This document shows positions 1 through 10,184 of a DNA stretch of 64,000 nucleotides, piece by piece. The stretch's first letter is position 1. The number at the start of each line of letters is the position of its first letter. A program made the position numbers and the translations under genes. The notes below the pieces were generated by a model. It had not been told where the DNA came from. It saw only the letters and a program-made list of their open reading frames with translations, and ran no database searches. Source of the stretch: Snodgrassella sp945267035 (lineage in GTDB: Bacteria > Pseudomonadota > Gammaproteobacteria > Burkholderiales > Neisseriaceae); NCBI RefSeq assembly GCF_026535915.1, contig NZ_JAFNPF010000002.1, positions 1-64,000 on the forward strand. The letters are read 5' to 3'.

Positions 1-2491
1 AATAATTTCTTACATTCGATAAATGTACATTGGTTTTGTTTTTAAACCAGCTGTATTGTGCCCAGCCATCTACATACAAACCTGCGCCATTATCCTGAGT
101 ATTCCAGTGACCATATACACCTAGGTTATAACCGGATACGCTACCGTCTCCTCGACGTGTGCTGTTTTTCTGGTCTGTATCTGTTGAGCTATGACCATAG
201 CCGCCATAAACACCAACTTTGAATTTATCTGATGAGAATACATCCACACCCATCTCGATGATAGAGGTCTTAATCTCTACTTTTTGACGTCCACTAAACA
301 GATCGCTTTTCTCGCGATTGTAGCCAGTACGCATCCAAACATTTGAATCTGGTGCATAGATAGCTGTGCTTCTGTCATGGGCACTGTGACGGAACATACC
401 CAATGACGCCATCTGATTAGCAAAAACAGATCCTGATACTGGAGAGTTCAGCGCATTAGAAAAGGCGTTGGTATAATCAATCACTAATTTACCATTACTA
501 TCCCGTTTAATCTCGTAGTCATAAGCACTGTCTTGCTTCTCTTTGATGCCCCAGATCGCCTCATCTTTACCATTAACAATAATGATGTCTTCTAAACGAC
601 CATCTTCAATATCACCTTTGCCTATTTCAATGATATCTATATCGGTTTTACCTGTGGTATCACCAGTAACAATCAGCTTATCGCTTTTGCCATTTTCAAC
701 ATCGGTATAGATGTTCAATTGACCATTCTCACCAGTATAATTACCGTTGATGGTTAAAGTGGTGTCTGCTGAGTTTTTACCCAGATCGATTACACCACTG
801 TTGATCACATCCGAATTTTTCAAAACAGCGGAATTGATTTCTGGATCTACAATTTGGATGGTTCCAGTGTTGTTGATCAGACCATTTTTAGTATTGGTAC
901 CGATAACATTAATAACAGTGCCAACTTGTCCACCACTGCTTAAACCAGTGCTGTCTTTGATATTCCAAGTTCCGTTATTATTAAATTCAACGTCACCATT
1001 ACTTTCGACATCTTTATAATCATTGTTTTTATCAATTACAGATGCATTGATATTTTTCGTGGTACTTAAATCAACAAAACCATTGATGGCACCATCATTG
1101 TTGATAATGGTTTTGCCGCCATTTGTTCTGGAACGATGCGCAACAATAGTTCGATCATTCGTTGCAGAAATCACACCTTTATTATTCACAATCTGTGAGG
1201 CAGCTTTTTCATTATTTACGTCGCGATGATGTGCGGCACTGGTCATATCAATCGCCACACCCTTGTCACCACCGCCACCAATAACTTCTGAATTCGAATC
1301 TAAATTAATATTAACATCACCGTCGCGAGAAAAAACAACGATTGATTTAGAATCCTTGCCTGACGTATCGACTAAACCATTATTATTAATCGTTACCGTA
1401 CCAGTATTTTCCGCAGATCCCTGCATAGAGGCATTGATACCTTTTGCATTTTCACCTTTGGCAATAAGCTGACCTTGATTATCAATATTAATGTTACCAG
1501 TAACGGTTCCTAATCCATCATTACTTCTAACACTCAAAGCGGCATGTATTAAGCTAAGATCTTTTTTGTCTTTAGATTCTGATAAAATGGTACCTCTATT
1601 TCTAATATTAATATCGCCTTTTGCTTCAATATAATATTTATTCCATTCTATGACATTTAAATTAGCATAAATACCACTGGCCCAACCCACTGCTGAATCT
1701 TTAATGGTTAAGACGCCAGCATTATCAATATTGATATCACCAATACCTTGCTGCCAAGCACGAATAGCATGAACAGGGCTACTGATATGACCAGAATTAT
1801 TGATGGTAATATTGCCCTCATTACCATTCAAGGCAACACCAATAATACCTACTGGGTATTCACCAGTTTTGATATCTCCTCCGTAACCTGGATGCTCACT
1901 AGTAATGTCGATATTACCTGAATTATTAACCTCAATACTGGTATGTGTTTTCCCTTCATTCGACCATTGTGCTGCATCATTGGCTAGAGCAATGATCCCC
2001 CCAGCACGATCACCATTGATGGATATGTTACCTTCATTTTTGATTCTAATCTGTCTGTCATTTTCTCGACGAGTACCAAAAACCAATATTCCACGTGCAT
2101 AGTCGGTTGATGTTTCAATGTTACCTGTATTGGTAATATCAACTACACTGCCACCCTTCAATTTATACCACATAGCCGTGCTACCTTTACCGGTAGTGGT
2201 AATATTACCTGAATTCTTAACAATAATATTTTCATCGGTATCCAGAATAGTAAATTTACCATCTGCATTGGCCGATGAATTGGCATTGTCTTTGTCAATA
2301 ACAACATTATCTGTATTATTAATCACGATATCTGCTAGGGCATGACCAGCAAAACACATAGATAATGCACTGGCTAACATAGCTTTTACCAGCAATGAAC
2401 TTGTTTTGGATTTTCCCTGTCCTTTGGCCAGTTCAGAGGCCACCAAACTTTGTCCAAGCCGGTTTTTTATAACTTTATAAACCTTATTCAA
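1..2491 (-). CDS. Autotransporter adhesin (type Va secretion), C-terminus cut by window edge
   Basis: Exported surface protein. The frame is open from a TTG start at 2491 to the window edge, about 830 codons. The start has a good Shine-Dalgarno (GGAAGGA, 2500-2506) and opens MNKVYKVIKN, the extended signal peptide region (ESPR) of large type V proteins; SELAKG follows at residues 19-24. A hydrophobic stretch ends in GHALA, giving a likely cleavage after residue 53. The passenger (about 54-600) is rich in Asn, Gly, Ile and short NNSGNI-like rungs, as in a beta-helix. A pertactin-like end is followed from about residue 660 by an autotransporter barrel, visible as GAGLYVDGWAQYSWF near the edge. 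Plus-strand open frames opposite it are shadows. The ligand cannot be told. Confidence 0.9.
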   Translation of the reverse strand, partial: MNKVYKVIKNRLGQSLVASELAKGQGKSKTSSLLVKAMLASALSMCFAGHALADIVINNTDNVVIDKDNANSSANADGKFTILDTDENIIVKNSGNITTTGKGSTAMWYKLKGGSVVDITNTGNIETSTDYARGILVFGTRRENDRQIRIKNEGNISINGDRAGGIIALANDAAQWSNEGKTHTSIEVNNSGNIDITSEHPGYGGDIKTGEYPVGIIGVALNGNEGNITINNSGHISSPVHAIRAWQQGIGDINIDNAGVLTIKDSAVGWASGIYANLNVIEWNKYYIEAKGDINIRNRGTILSESKDKKDLSLIHAALSVRSNDGLGTVTGNINIDNQGQLIAKGENAKGINASMQGSAENTGTVTINNNGLVDTSGKDSKSIVVFSRDGDVNINLDSNSEVIGGGGDKGVAIDMTSAAHHRDVNNEKAASQIVNNKGVISATNDRTIVAHRSRTNGGKTIINNDGAINGFVDLSTTKNINASVIDKNNDYKDVESNGDVEFNNNGTWNIKDSTGLSSGGQVGTVINVIGTNTKNGLINNTGTIQIVDPEINSAVLKNSDVINSGVIDLGKNSADTTLTINGNYTGENGQLNIYTDVENGKSDKLIVTGDTTGKTDIDIIEIGKGDIEDGRLEDIIIVNGKDEAIWGIKEKQDSAYDYEIKRDSNGKLVIDYTNAFSNALNSPVSGSVFANQMASLGMFRHSAHDRSTAIYAPDSNVWMRTGYNREKSDLFSGRQKVEIKTSIIEMGVDVFSSDKFKVGVYGGYGHSSTDTDQKNSTRRGDGSVSGYNLGVYGHWNTQDNGAGLYVDGWAQYSWFKNKTNVHLSNVRNY

Positions 2492-2499
2492 GATTAAAT

Positions 2500-2506
2500 T
2501 CCTTCC
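2500..2506 (-). promoter_or_regulatory. Ribosome binding site deciding the TTG start of the autotransporter
   Basis: GGAAGGA lies 8 bases before the TTG at 2491. It supports this rare start codon over later internal ATGs, and the ESPR begins exactly at this TTG. Confidence 0.7.
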
Positions 2507-3005
2507 AGTTTTTTTACAATTACCATAATACATAGGTATTATGTTGCTCGGATTATTATCGAATATTCTACTTATAACAATAAATAATTAGAATATTCTT
2601 CTATTTTGATGCCAAAGTATTATTAAATTATTGTGCTTAAAAGAAATTAACATTTGCTGCTGATACAACAAAAGAATTGATGTGATTTGATAATGAATAA
2701 AGTGATTAGATTCTACTTAATTGAATTTCCATCGCTATAGTTGATCATTAATGCTCCAATTCAGTCGATCTTACTGAAAGCTTTTTTAGTCTCTTTACCC
2801 AACAGAAGAGCCAATTAAAAAATAATCTTATCTATTTGTAAACGATACATTGTCATCATCAACACAATATTCGTATTGTTTAATCTTCTCGTGATAGGTA
2901 TTTGCTATCGCTAATTTAGTATTTCAAATTTTTCTGCTTTTTGGCTACCCTTTTAGCTAGTAACACCGCGAATAAATCGTTTATTTGATAATATGTGGGA
3001 GTGGT
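2507..3005. other. AT-rich divergent spacer
   Basis: About 500 bases between the divergent autotransporter and propeller genes. It must hold both promoters. I see no coding frame, and the many A/T runs make a promoter call by eye unreliable. Confidence 0.5.
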
Positions 3006-3860
3006 ATGAAAAAAAAATCTTTGTATGCCAGTGCTTTTGCCTGTCTAACTGTATTGGCTTTATTTTTATATGGGGGTGGTAAAATGGCTGATTCAAAACC
3101 AAGTGAGTATACTGGGTCAATTAAAAATACTGCTGCCAAGCTAACCAAAGTGGGTGATGCTTTTAACGCACCTACCGGCATCGCGTTTGACAGTACTGGC
3201 GCAATGTATGTTACCAACTGGTCTGGTAATTCAGTGGTTAAAATCAAAACTAATGGTGAACGTGAAACCATTTATGACAACATTGCATCACCTGCCGGTA
3301 TCGTGATAGATGCTCAAAATAATATTTTCGTGTCATCTTACAGTGATGATTACATTTTAAAAATTACCCCTGATGGCAAATCAGAAAAAATTTCAGATGG
3401 TTATCACACGCCAACTGGTATTGCTTTTTCAAATAAAGGACAGTTACTGGTTACCAACCGTTCCACCGGAGAAATTGTTGCCCTGGATTTGCAAACTGGG
3501 CGTAAACAGATCGTAGCCAAAGGATTATCCACACCAGTGGGCGTGACGCAATTACCAGATAATAGTTTGGTTGTTTCCCAATATAGCGGACGTCTGACAT
3601 TAATCCAACCGAATGGTAAACAGGTTGAGATTGGCTCAGGTTTTAATCGTCCAGGTGTCGGAATCGTGACTATTGCGCCAACCGTGGTAGCCGTGATCGA
3701 TAATGGTGCTGATATGGTTAGAAAAATTGATGTAAAAACACAAAAAACCACCACGATAGTTTCGTCCATCTCTGGAGCTGTAGCATTAGCCTATCACCAA
3801 AATCATTTTTATATTGGCGGATGGGGTAATGGCACCATCTATTCCTATCCCAATGAGTAA
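3006..3860 (+). CDS. Exported SMP-30/NHL-type beta-propeller protein
   Basis: 284-residue protein of the six-bladed propeller group (SMP-30/gluconolactonase/Vgb-like). I chose the ATG at 3006, preceded by GGGAG at a proper distance, over an in-frame TTG at 2985 that has no ribosome site. The N-terminus MKKKSLYASAF plus a hydrophobic run looks like a signal peptide, so the protein is probably periplasmic. Repeated blade motifs of the type PTGIAFDSTGAMYVTNW recur about every 40 residues (near 50, 95, 135 and 175). Substrate is unknown; such folds include lactonases, lyases and non-enzymatic binding proteins. It stands alone and ends at a strong hairpin. Confidence 0.75.
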   Translation: MKKKSLYASAFACLTVLALFLYGGGKMADSKPSEYTGSIKNTAAKLTKVGDAFNAPTGIAFDSTGAMYVTNWSGNSVVKIKTNGERETIYDNIASPAGIVIDAQNNIFVSSYSDDYILKITPDGKSEKISDGYHTPTGIAFSNKGQLLVTNRSTGEIVALDLQTGRKQIVAKGLSTPVGVTQLPDNSLVVSQYSGRLTLIQPNGKQVEIGSGFNRPGVGIVTIAPTVVAVIDNGADMVRKIDVKTQKTTTIVSSISGAVALAYHQNHFYIGGWGNGTIYSYPNE

Positions 3861-3940
3861 AATGGTCTAGATCATTGGCTTATTTTGCTAAGCGATTAGA
3901 TCACCGTTACATTCTGTAGCGCATAATCAGACAAACATTA

Positions 3941-3977
3941 AAACTTATATCGGCTAAAAGCCGATATAAGTTTTTTA
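3941..3977. terminator. Bidirectional rho-independent terminator
   Basis: Perfect 15-base stem (AAACTTATATCGGCT and its complement) with an AAA loop, followed by a T run on the plus strand and preceded by A residues for the minus strand. It lies between two convergent genes. Confidence 0.85.
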
Positions 3978-4067
3978 ATTCTCAACCACTCTTACTTGAC
4001 CTCAGCACAGCATGGCCAAAATCAACTGATCAAAAAAGTTAAGTTTTAAGCAGATATTCCAGACATT

Positions 4068-5270
4068 TTAATTCTCTTTGGCCCGGGTTAATTTTATTCC
4101 CAATAAAGCCAGTGCAATATTCATCATCGCCAGAATAATGCAAGTAAAAATTAACCCATCCCAATTCAGTTTTGCATAGAGTATTCCTAAAATATAGGAT
4201 CCGATACTACCGCCAGCCAGGCAAGACAATAGATATAGTGACGAAATGGCTCCGCGTGAGCTTACTGGCACTATCTGATTAAGCATAGAGATCACGATCG
4301 GTTGAATACCAAAAACAAAAAAGAACAAAGCAAATATACCCAAGGCGATAAGTAACAAGTGCGTACTGAAGCCGATAATGATTACTGCAGCCATCACGCA
4401 AAACAGATAAAGGGGTAATAATTTTTGTATACTGATTTTTTGGGATAATTTACCCGTAATGACAGCGCCGATAACGGCACTCATTCCGGCAAAATTAAGC
4501 CATCCAAGTGTAGTGGATGATAAATAGAAAGGAGCACCTTTTAAATAAATCGTTAAAAAAGATGATAAACCGAGATAAACAAAAAAGAGGATAAAGCCTA
4601 CTAAAAGAAATATATTTACCTGTTTATTCAACAGTAATTTACCAGCCAGCAAATATGTTTCAGTAATCCTGATCCCGCTATGGTTGCTCGCATTACTTTT
4701 TATACCCATTGGAACAAAAACACTGGCTAATATGATAAAAGCAGCATAAACAACAAAAGCATATTGCCAAGAACTCTTATCAGTCATAATAGCGACAATA
4801 CTGCGGCTAAATATAATGCCAATAATTGATGCAGAAATCATCAATCCCATTGCCTGGGCCAATTTATCATTTGGCGTGTTTTTTGCGGTATAAGCAAATA
4901 ATGCCGATGGCACAGATGCAGCAAAAAAACCGATTAATGACATAATAATTAGATAGAGATTGAATGATTGTACTTGAACCGACAGAATAAGACAGACTAT
5001 GGTTCCGATACTGCCAAATAAAACCAAGAATTTTGTGGCTACTCGGTCAGATAAAGGACCATAAATAAAAAATGAAATAGCATAGAAAAAACATGACAAG
5101 CTAAACACTCGACTTGCATAGACATGATCAATGTTAAAACTTTCAGCTATTTCCTGAAAAATAAGCTGGCTGATATAGACGGAACCAACCAACAAAACAA
5201 TCAATATGGCTGAAAGCCACATACCCAATTTGGAAGATGGGTTTTTTATTGGCGTAATATTTGAATTCAT
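4068..5270 (-). CDS. MFS transporter, 12 membrane segments
   Basis: 400-residue major facilitator protein. After the N-terminal segments comes FIYGPLSDRVATKF (about 68-81), the MFS motif A region, and hydrophobic segments continue to the C-terminus. Length and general pattern fit the YnfM/arabinose-efflux-like drug:H+ antiporter group. Substrate cannot be read from sequence. It is transcribed alone on the minus strand with about 1 kb of non-coding DNA upstream. Confidence 0.75.
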   Translation of the reverse strand: MNSNITPIKNPSSKLGMWLSAILIVLLVGSVYISQLIFQEIAESFNIDHVYASRVFSLSCFFYAISFFIYGPLSDRVATKFLVLFGSIGTIVCLILSVQVQSFNLYLIIMSLIGFFAASVPSALFAYTAKNTPNDKLAQAMGLMISASIIGIIFSRSIVAIMTDKSSWQYAFVVYAAFIILASVFVPMGIKSNASNHSGIRITETYLLAGKLLLNKQVNIFLLVGFILFFVYLGLSSFLTIYLKGAPFYLSSTTLGWLNFAGMSAVIGAVITGKLSQKISIQKLLPLYLFCVMAAVIIIGFSTHLLLIALGIFALFFFVFGIQPIVISMLNQIVPVSSRGAISSLYLLSCLAGGSIGSYILGILYAKLNWDGLIFTCIILAMMNIALALLGIKLTRAKEN

Positions 5271-6342
5271 ATTGTTAACCTTATTCTGTTGCAGAATTAT
5301 TTATGACTGTATTTTTAATCTTTGTTGTACCGTCAGAATAAAGTGACCTGAAAACCAGATAAAAAATATCAAATAAATAAGAACTGACCAAGATATATTA
5401 CAAATAATATTGTTTATTAATTGCTCAAAGCCTAAACAAATACACAGTCAGATGGAAATACTAAATTAGCGATATAAAAAACATATCAAAAAAGAACAGC
5501 GAACAAATTATGTTTTTTGAGAATTGATTACAGTGGTTATCGGCAATATTTTTTATAAATCAGCAATAAACATAAAAAGTTTAGAGATTAAGTTTGACCG
5601 ATTCAGATTAACATAAAAAAAAATGCTAATGCATTACGATTGATCTGGGAAACTTTAACTCTTTAAGCAGAACAGATAGCTTATATGATATTTGAAAGCT
5701 AAAGCAAAAAAACTTGATCGGCATAACCCCATCTGTCTACAAACAGGATAAATTAGCATATCTTTCATTATTCATGCGCCAAATTGCATGCAGAAATAAT
5801 TGGCACTAGTTCGCCCAAACCAGCATAAAATACTGCGAAATTTAATTAGGCAAAGAATATAAACGATACATTTATGCGCATCTTCATCATGTCTATATTG
5901 CTATGAGTATTGAGTCATATGTCTGCAGATACCATGCAACTAGGCGTATAAAATAAAAGTTTCTGTACATCTGCGTTATGCATTAACCGGTTAAAATTCT
6001 ACCAACACCATTACTGAATCAATCAACATCCCTTTAAAACTGTTTCCGTTTTGATTTAGTTGAAGGTTATGTGTAAATAGATTAATGCTTTAACCATCTA
6101 TTGTAACCATATTTCTACTCCATCGGGATATCAGCATGACTTGCGGGAAGATAACATCCTCATCGAAAGAGCGAAAATGATTTCGTTGTATATCTTCTAA
6201 TCCACCAAGTGGATGATTATCCAAACTGCTTAGCCTGCTTAAATTTAAATGTATTTATCTCTTTACTGGTACTTGGCTTATTGGTTGCCTGCGATGAAAA
6301 TTTTAACTAATCAATCGAGCAAAGTATCCAAACCAGCTTAAT
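5271..6342. other. Gene-free AT-rich spacer (about 1.07 kb)
   Basis: I find no credible frame, RNA gene or repeat here. Long A/T runs and stops in all frames suggest decayed sequence. It must contain the promoter of the minus-strand MFS gene. Confidence 0.5.
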
Positions 6343-7233
6343 TTATAATAAAGCATCTATGATAAATTCGATAAACATGGTTAGTTTGGGCAGTCTGTGC
6401 GGATCGGCAGAGTATAACAGATGCATTTCTTTAGCCGGAGGCAAAAAATCTTGTAATATAGGAATTAATTGGTTTTGACTTATGGCTTGAGCGAGCATTA
6501 TTTCTGGCAACATAGTTATGCCTAATCCTTCTATTGCTGCACTAGCTAAAGCGGACACATTATTGCTTTGGAATGATCCTGCAATGGGTTGTCTGATGAC
6601 TTGACCATTGCATGTAAACGGCCACAAATAATCTTTATTATTGCGGTTGGCATATTGATAAATCAAACATTGATGCGATTTTAGCTCATCGGGTGTAGAT
6701 GGAATCCCATATTTCGTCAAATAACTTGGCGCAGCAGCAAAAATCATCTGATATGGCTTCAGTTTACGGGCAATCAATCCAGAATCATTAATGGCACCAA
6801 TACGAAAAACAATATCATAATTCTCTTTGGTTAAATCAACATATCGATCATTTAATTGCAAATCGACGTTGACTTGCGGGTAAAGCTGCATAAAGCGGCT
6901 AAGCAAAGGTAACAAGTTGCTATAAGCATAACTTACCGGCGCACTCATTCTCAGGGTTCCTGTTGGTTCTTCTATATATTGCTGAGCCAAAGCATTACTT
7001 GCCTTCACTTCTGCCAGAATCAATTCGCAACGGTGATAGTATTGTTGACCAAATTCAGTCAAACTTTGCGATCGCGTGGTGCGGTTCAGTAGCTTTAAAC
7101 CTAAGTGATTTTCTAAATAAGCTATGTATTTTGCCACCATTTGAGCGGAAGTATTCAGTGAAATCGAAGTGGCGACAAATGAGCCGGTTTTTACACTCAT
7201 GACAAACGCTTGCATACATCGCAGCAAATCCAT
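6343..7233 (-). CDS. LysR-family transcriptional regulator
   Basis: 296 residues. The N-terminal winged helix (about 3-62) includes the MQAFVMSVKTGSF and FLKLLNRTTR-type elements of the LysR DNA-binding domain; a periplasmic-binding-like effector domain follows. I chose ATG 7233 because CAGGAG lies just upstream; an in-frame TTG at 7239 would sit directly on that ribosome site. It is transcribed divergently from the reductase at 7334. For LysR proteins this usually means it controls the neighbour from the shared 100-base spacer, which is an inference here. Confidence 0.85.
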   Translation of the reverse strand: MDLLRCMQAFVMSVKTGSFVATSISLNTSAQMVAKYIAYLENHLGLKLLNRTTRSQSLTEFGQQYYHRCELILAEVKASNALAQQYIEEPTGTLRMSAPVSYAYSNLLPLLSRFMQLYPQVNVDLQLNDRYVDLTKENYDIVFRIGAINDSGLIARKLKPYQMIFAAAPSYLTKYGIPSTPDELKSHQCLIYQYANRNNKDYLWPFTCNGQVIRQPIAGSFQSNNVSALASAAIEGLGITMLPEIMLAQAISQNQLIPILQDFLPPAKEMHLLYSADPHRLPKLTMFIEFIIDALL

Positions 7234-7333
7234 TATCAACTCCTGGTTGTTAATAATTCAAATTATAGCCCATTTATCTACTCATAATCGATTAATATAA
7301 TGATCAGGTCTTAAATAGATTGGAAATAAAAAT

Positions 7334-7999
7334 ATGAAAAACATCGGGATTTTGGGTGCAGGATTCATGGGACAAGCATTTGCACGGTTATTTATGCAAG
7401 CAGGCTATGAAGTGATGCTAAGTAATTCCAGATCGAAGAATTCTCTCTTTAGTGTAGCCAGTAGTATCGGCTGCCACATCGGCAATCAGACCGAAGCGAT
7501 TGAGTTTGGCGACATTGTTTTAATCGCCATACCGTTTGTCAATTACACCGATCTGCCAGTTACTCTTCTGAAAGATCAATTAATTATCGACACGATGAAT
7601 TATTATCCTGATCGCGACGGCCACTTTACCGAACTGGATCATTATCAAACCACCACCAGCGAAATGCTGGTCAAACATTTGGGAAATGCCAAAGTGGTCA
7701 AGGCCTTTAACGCTATTCTCGCTAAAGATATCGTAAAAGATGCCAAACCCAATGAAAGGGTTAACAGAAGGGCTTTACCATTAGCCGGTGATGATGCTGT
7801 GGCAAAACAAACAGTATCCAAGTTGATCGAACAATGCGGATATGATTATGTTGATGCTGGCAATTTAGCCAATGGCTGGCGATTTGAGCGGGCGAAACCA
7901 GCCTATTGTATTCCTTTAAATCGTGAACAATTACTTCAAGCGTTGGACAGTGCAGATCGATACAGCGAACTTCCTCATAATTCCTGGAAACAGGCTTAG
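7334..7999 (+). CDS. NAD(P)-binding oxidoreductase (F420-reductase-like/ProC-like N-domain)
   Basis: 221 residues. It opens MKNIGILGAGFMGQAFARLF, a Rossmann beta-alpha-beta with GxGxxG, and continues with DIVLIAIPF and VVKAFN motifs of the NADPH-dependent F420 reductase-like (COG2085) family. In bacteria without F420 these are uncharacterised dinucleotide-binding proteins. It is divergent from the LysR gene and probably under its control. Some family members reach about 200-230 residues, so this one looks complete. Confidence 0.75.
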   Translation: MKNIGILGAGFMGQAFARLFMQAGYEVMLSNSRSKNSLFSVASSIGCHIGNQTEAIEFGDIVLIAIPFVNYTDLPVTLLKDQLIIDTMNYYPDRDGHFTELDHYQTTTSEMLVKHLGNAKVVKAFNAILAKDIVKDAKPNERVNRRALPLAGDDAVAKQTVSKLIEQCGYDYVDAGNLANGWRFERAKPAYCIPLNREQLLQALDSADRYSELPHNSWKQA

Positions 8000-8061
8000 G
8001 ATGAAAAAACAGTAAGCTTATAAGCAATAGTAAAAATTGAGCACTTGACTCACCAGATTTT

Positions 8062-8097
8062 CTGCCAATCAATTGATTGGCAGAATTGGTTGTTTTT
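8062..8097 (+). terminator. Probable terminator after the reductase gene
   Basis: Perfect 22-base palindrome CTGCCAATCAATTGATTGGCAG at 8062-8083, followed shortly by a T-rich run. It lies 60 bases past the stop of the 7334 gene. Confidence 0.5.
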
Positions 8098-8246
8098 AAA
8101 AATGATACAGCTACGGTGCAGGCGAAATTTAAGTCTATTTTTCATGGCATTTTAATAGTTTATTTCTTATAATCATTTTTGAACATTTTGATTTGTTCAC
8201 TTTGCAGTAATGGATAACAACGCAACATTAGAAAAGTGAGAACAAG

Positions 8247-9389
8247 ATGGAAAAATACATAAAATGTACATGGATGCGTGGTGGAACAAGCAAAGGAGCC
8301 TGTTTTCTAGAATCAGAATTATCAAACGACATCAGCACCCAAAATAAATTACTCAGTAAAATCTATGGGAGCAATGATCCTTCTGGGCGACAGATCGATG
8401 GCATGGGCGGTGGTACTTCAACCACCAGTAAGGCCGTCATAGTTAGCAAGCGTGCCGGAGAACGCAATAGTGTCAATTATACTTTTGCTCAGGTAGATAT
8501 AGCGTCTGACTTAGTAGATCGTAAAGGCAATTGTGGCAATATGTCTTCAACCGTGGGCCCGTTTGCTATAGACAATGGCTTGATCGAAGACATCACCGAG
8601 CCAACAACACAGGTGAACATTTTTAATACCAATACTCAGAAAACGATTGTTGCTCATGTACCGGTAAAAAATGGGCAGGTGATCTATACAGGAGATTATG
8701 CCATATCCGGAGTGCCTGGTACGGCAGCCAGAATTCAATTGGACTTTTTACATCCTAGTGGCGCAGTTACCAAACAACTGTTACCTACAGGTCATGTAGT
8801 TGATCATGTTGAATTGGCGGACGGTCAGAAAATCGAAATATCAATTGTGGATGCGGCCAATCCTCTGGTGTTTGTGCGCGCTCAGGATCTCGGTTTGCGG
8901 GGAGATGAGCAACCTGAAGAAATTGACAATAAACCAGACTTGTTAGAAAAAATGCTGTCAATACGAGAAATTGCTTCGGTTTTGGCTGGGATTGCAGCTG
9001 ATCAGAATGAGGCCAAAACCATTCCGGCCGTACCTAAATTCTGTTTTATATCTCCTCCAGCAGATTATATCTCTTTGGAAGGACAACCCATTAAAACCAA
9101 TCAAATCGATATTCAAGCTAGAATGTTATCCATGGGTAAATTACATCCGGCTCTGGCCATCACAGGTGGCATTTGTATTGGTGTGGCAGCGAAAATACCT
9201 GGAACCTTGGTGAATCAAATTGTAGGACCAGCTGCTGACCAAGATGAGTTACGGATAGGACATTGCAGTGGTATTTTATCTGTCGGTGCCGATGTAGCCG
9301 TCAATGGTGAAGATGTTGAAGCCAAATGCGGAACCGTATTCAGAACCGCCAGAATACTGATGCGCGGTGAAGCTTGCATTGAAGATTAA
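8247..9389 (+). CDS. PrpF-family isomerase/tautomerase
   Basis: 380 residues of the PrpF family (diaminopimelate epimerase-like fold, two similar halves). Visible family signatures are WMRGGTSKG at residues 9-17 and DRKGNCGNMSS near residue 97, which contains the catalytic-region Cys. The family includes 2-methylaconitate cis-trans isomerase (methylcitrate cycle) and 4-oxalomesaconate tautomerase. No prpB/C/D or gallate genes are nearby, so the substrate is open. A hairpin follows the stop. Confidence 0.8.
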   Translation: MEKYIKCTWMRGGTSKGACFLESELSNDISTQNKLLSKIYGSNDPSGRQIDGMGGGTSTTSKAVIVSKRAGERNSVNYTFAQVDIASDLVDRKGNCGNMSSTVGPFAIDNGLIEDITEPTTQVNIFNTNTQKTIVAHVPVKNGQVIYTGDYAISGVPGTAARIQLDFLHPSGAVTKQLLPTGHVVDHVELADGQKIEISIVDAANPLVFVRAQDLGLRGDEQPEEIDNKPDLLEKMLSIREIASVLAGIAADQNEAKTIPAVPKFCFISPPADYISLEGQPIKTNQIDIQARMLSMGKLHPALAITGGICIGVAAKIPGTLVNQIVGPAADQDELRIGHCSGILSVGADVAVNGEDVEAKCGTVFRTARILMRGEACIED

Positions 9390-9425
9390 TTAATGACCAA
9401 TATAGGCAAATCAATATTAAGTCAT

Positions 9426-9451
9426 AGGCAATAATCATTAGATTATTGCCT
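9426..9451. repeat. Stem-loop after the PrpF gene
   Basis: Perfect 11-base arms AGGCAATAATC and GATTATTGCCT around ATTA. There is no clear T run, so it is only terminator-like. The right arm ends in TTGCCTGA, also seen in the hairpin upstream of dnaJ. Confidence 0.6.
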
Positions 9452-10184
9452 GATCACTATCTTAAAATAAGTCATTATGCTCAAAAGTACAGAGCATTCA
9501 ATCCCAACAATAGTTAAACTCCCTTGTAAAAATTGAGTCAAGTCAATAAATAGAATATTGATTAAGGGTAAAAACCAATTAATAATCAATTTGCATCAAG
9601 TAAGTTATATTTTAGGTTAAAATATCATGCCAAATATATTTTAACGCAGAGCTTTAACAACATCCAAATCATTTATTTAAAATATTTCTGTCTAATTGAT
9701 ACGCCAGAAAATATCGAATTTATACTCAACATCACACTGCTCAAACATGTGGTACTAAGATTAAATGATGGAAAAAAATAAAGTTAATGGCACATTTCAA
9801 ATCGAAAGATTTGTATAAATGTCTTCGAAAAATTGCCACCAATATTCGAGTTTACTTTAGTTTTTCTAGTCAATTTTTCTATTAAATCGGATTACAGCAA
9901 TGAAGATATGGTAAAAAAATAGCAATCTAGATTTCACTCATTTTGAAAAAAGGCGAAAACCTAATGATGGTTATGAAAAATTAGATACTTCTTGCACAGT
10001 AATGATTGAGAAAAAATTTTAGGACAAGTTTTTCTGAATAATCAGATTTTTCAATCAGACCAACCAACAGACTCTAGGCTAAAGCTTTTTTAAAGGCTTT
10101 AAAAAATTAGAATGTATTGCACTATTCAATTTAATTGGAAATTTTTCATCCGCTAACCCTACTTTTTCCCATATGGAAATAAAA
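9452..10184. other. Gene-free AT-rich spacer
   Basis: About 730 bases with stops in all frames and no recognisable gene, RNA or repeat. Confidence 0.45.

Noticed and set aside
747..2345. Several plus-strand open frames of 60-90 codons
   Set aside because: They lie opposite the autotransporter passenger, have no ribosome sites and reflect its repetitive Asn/Ile/Gly codons read backwards.
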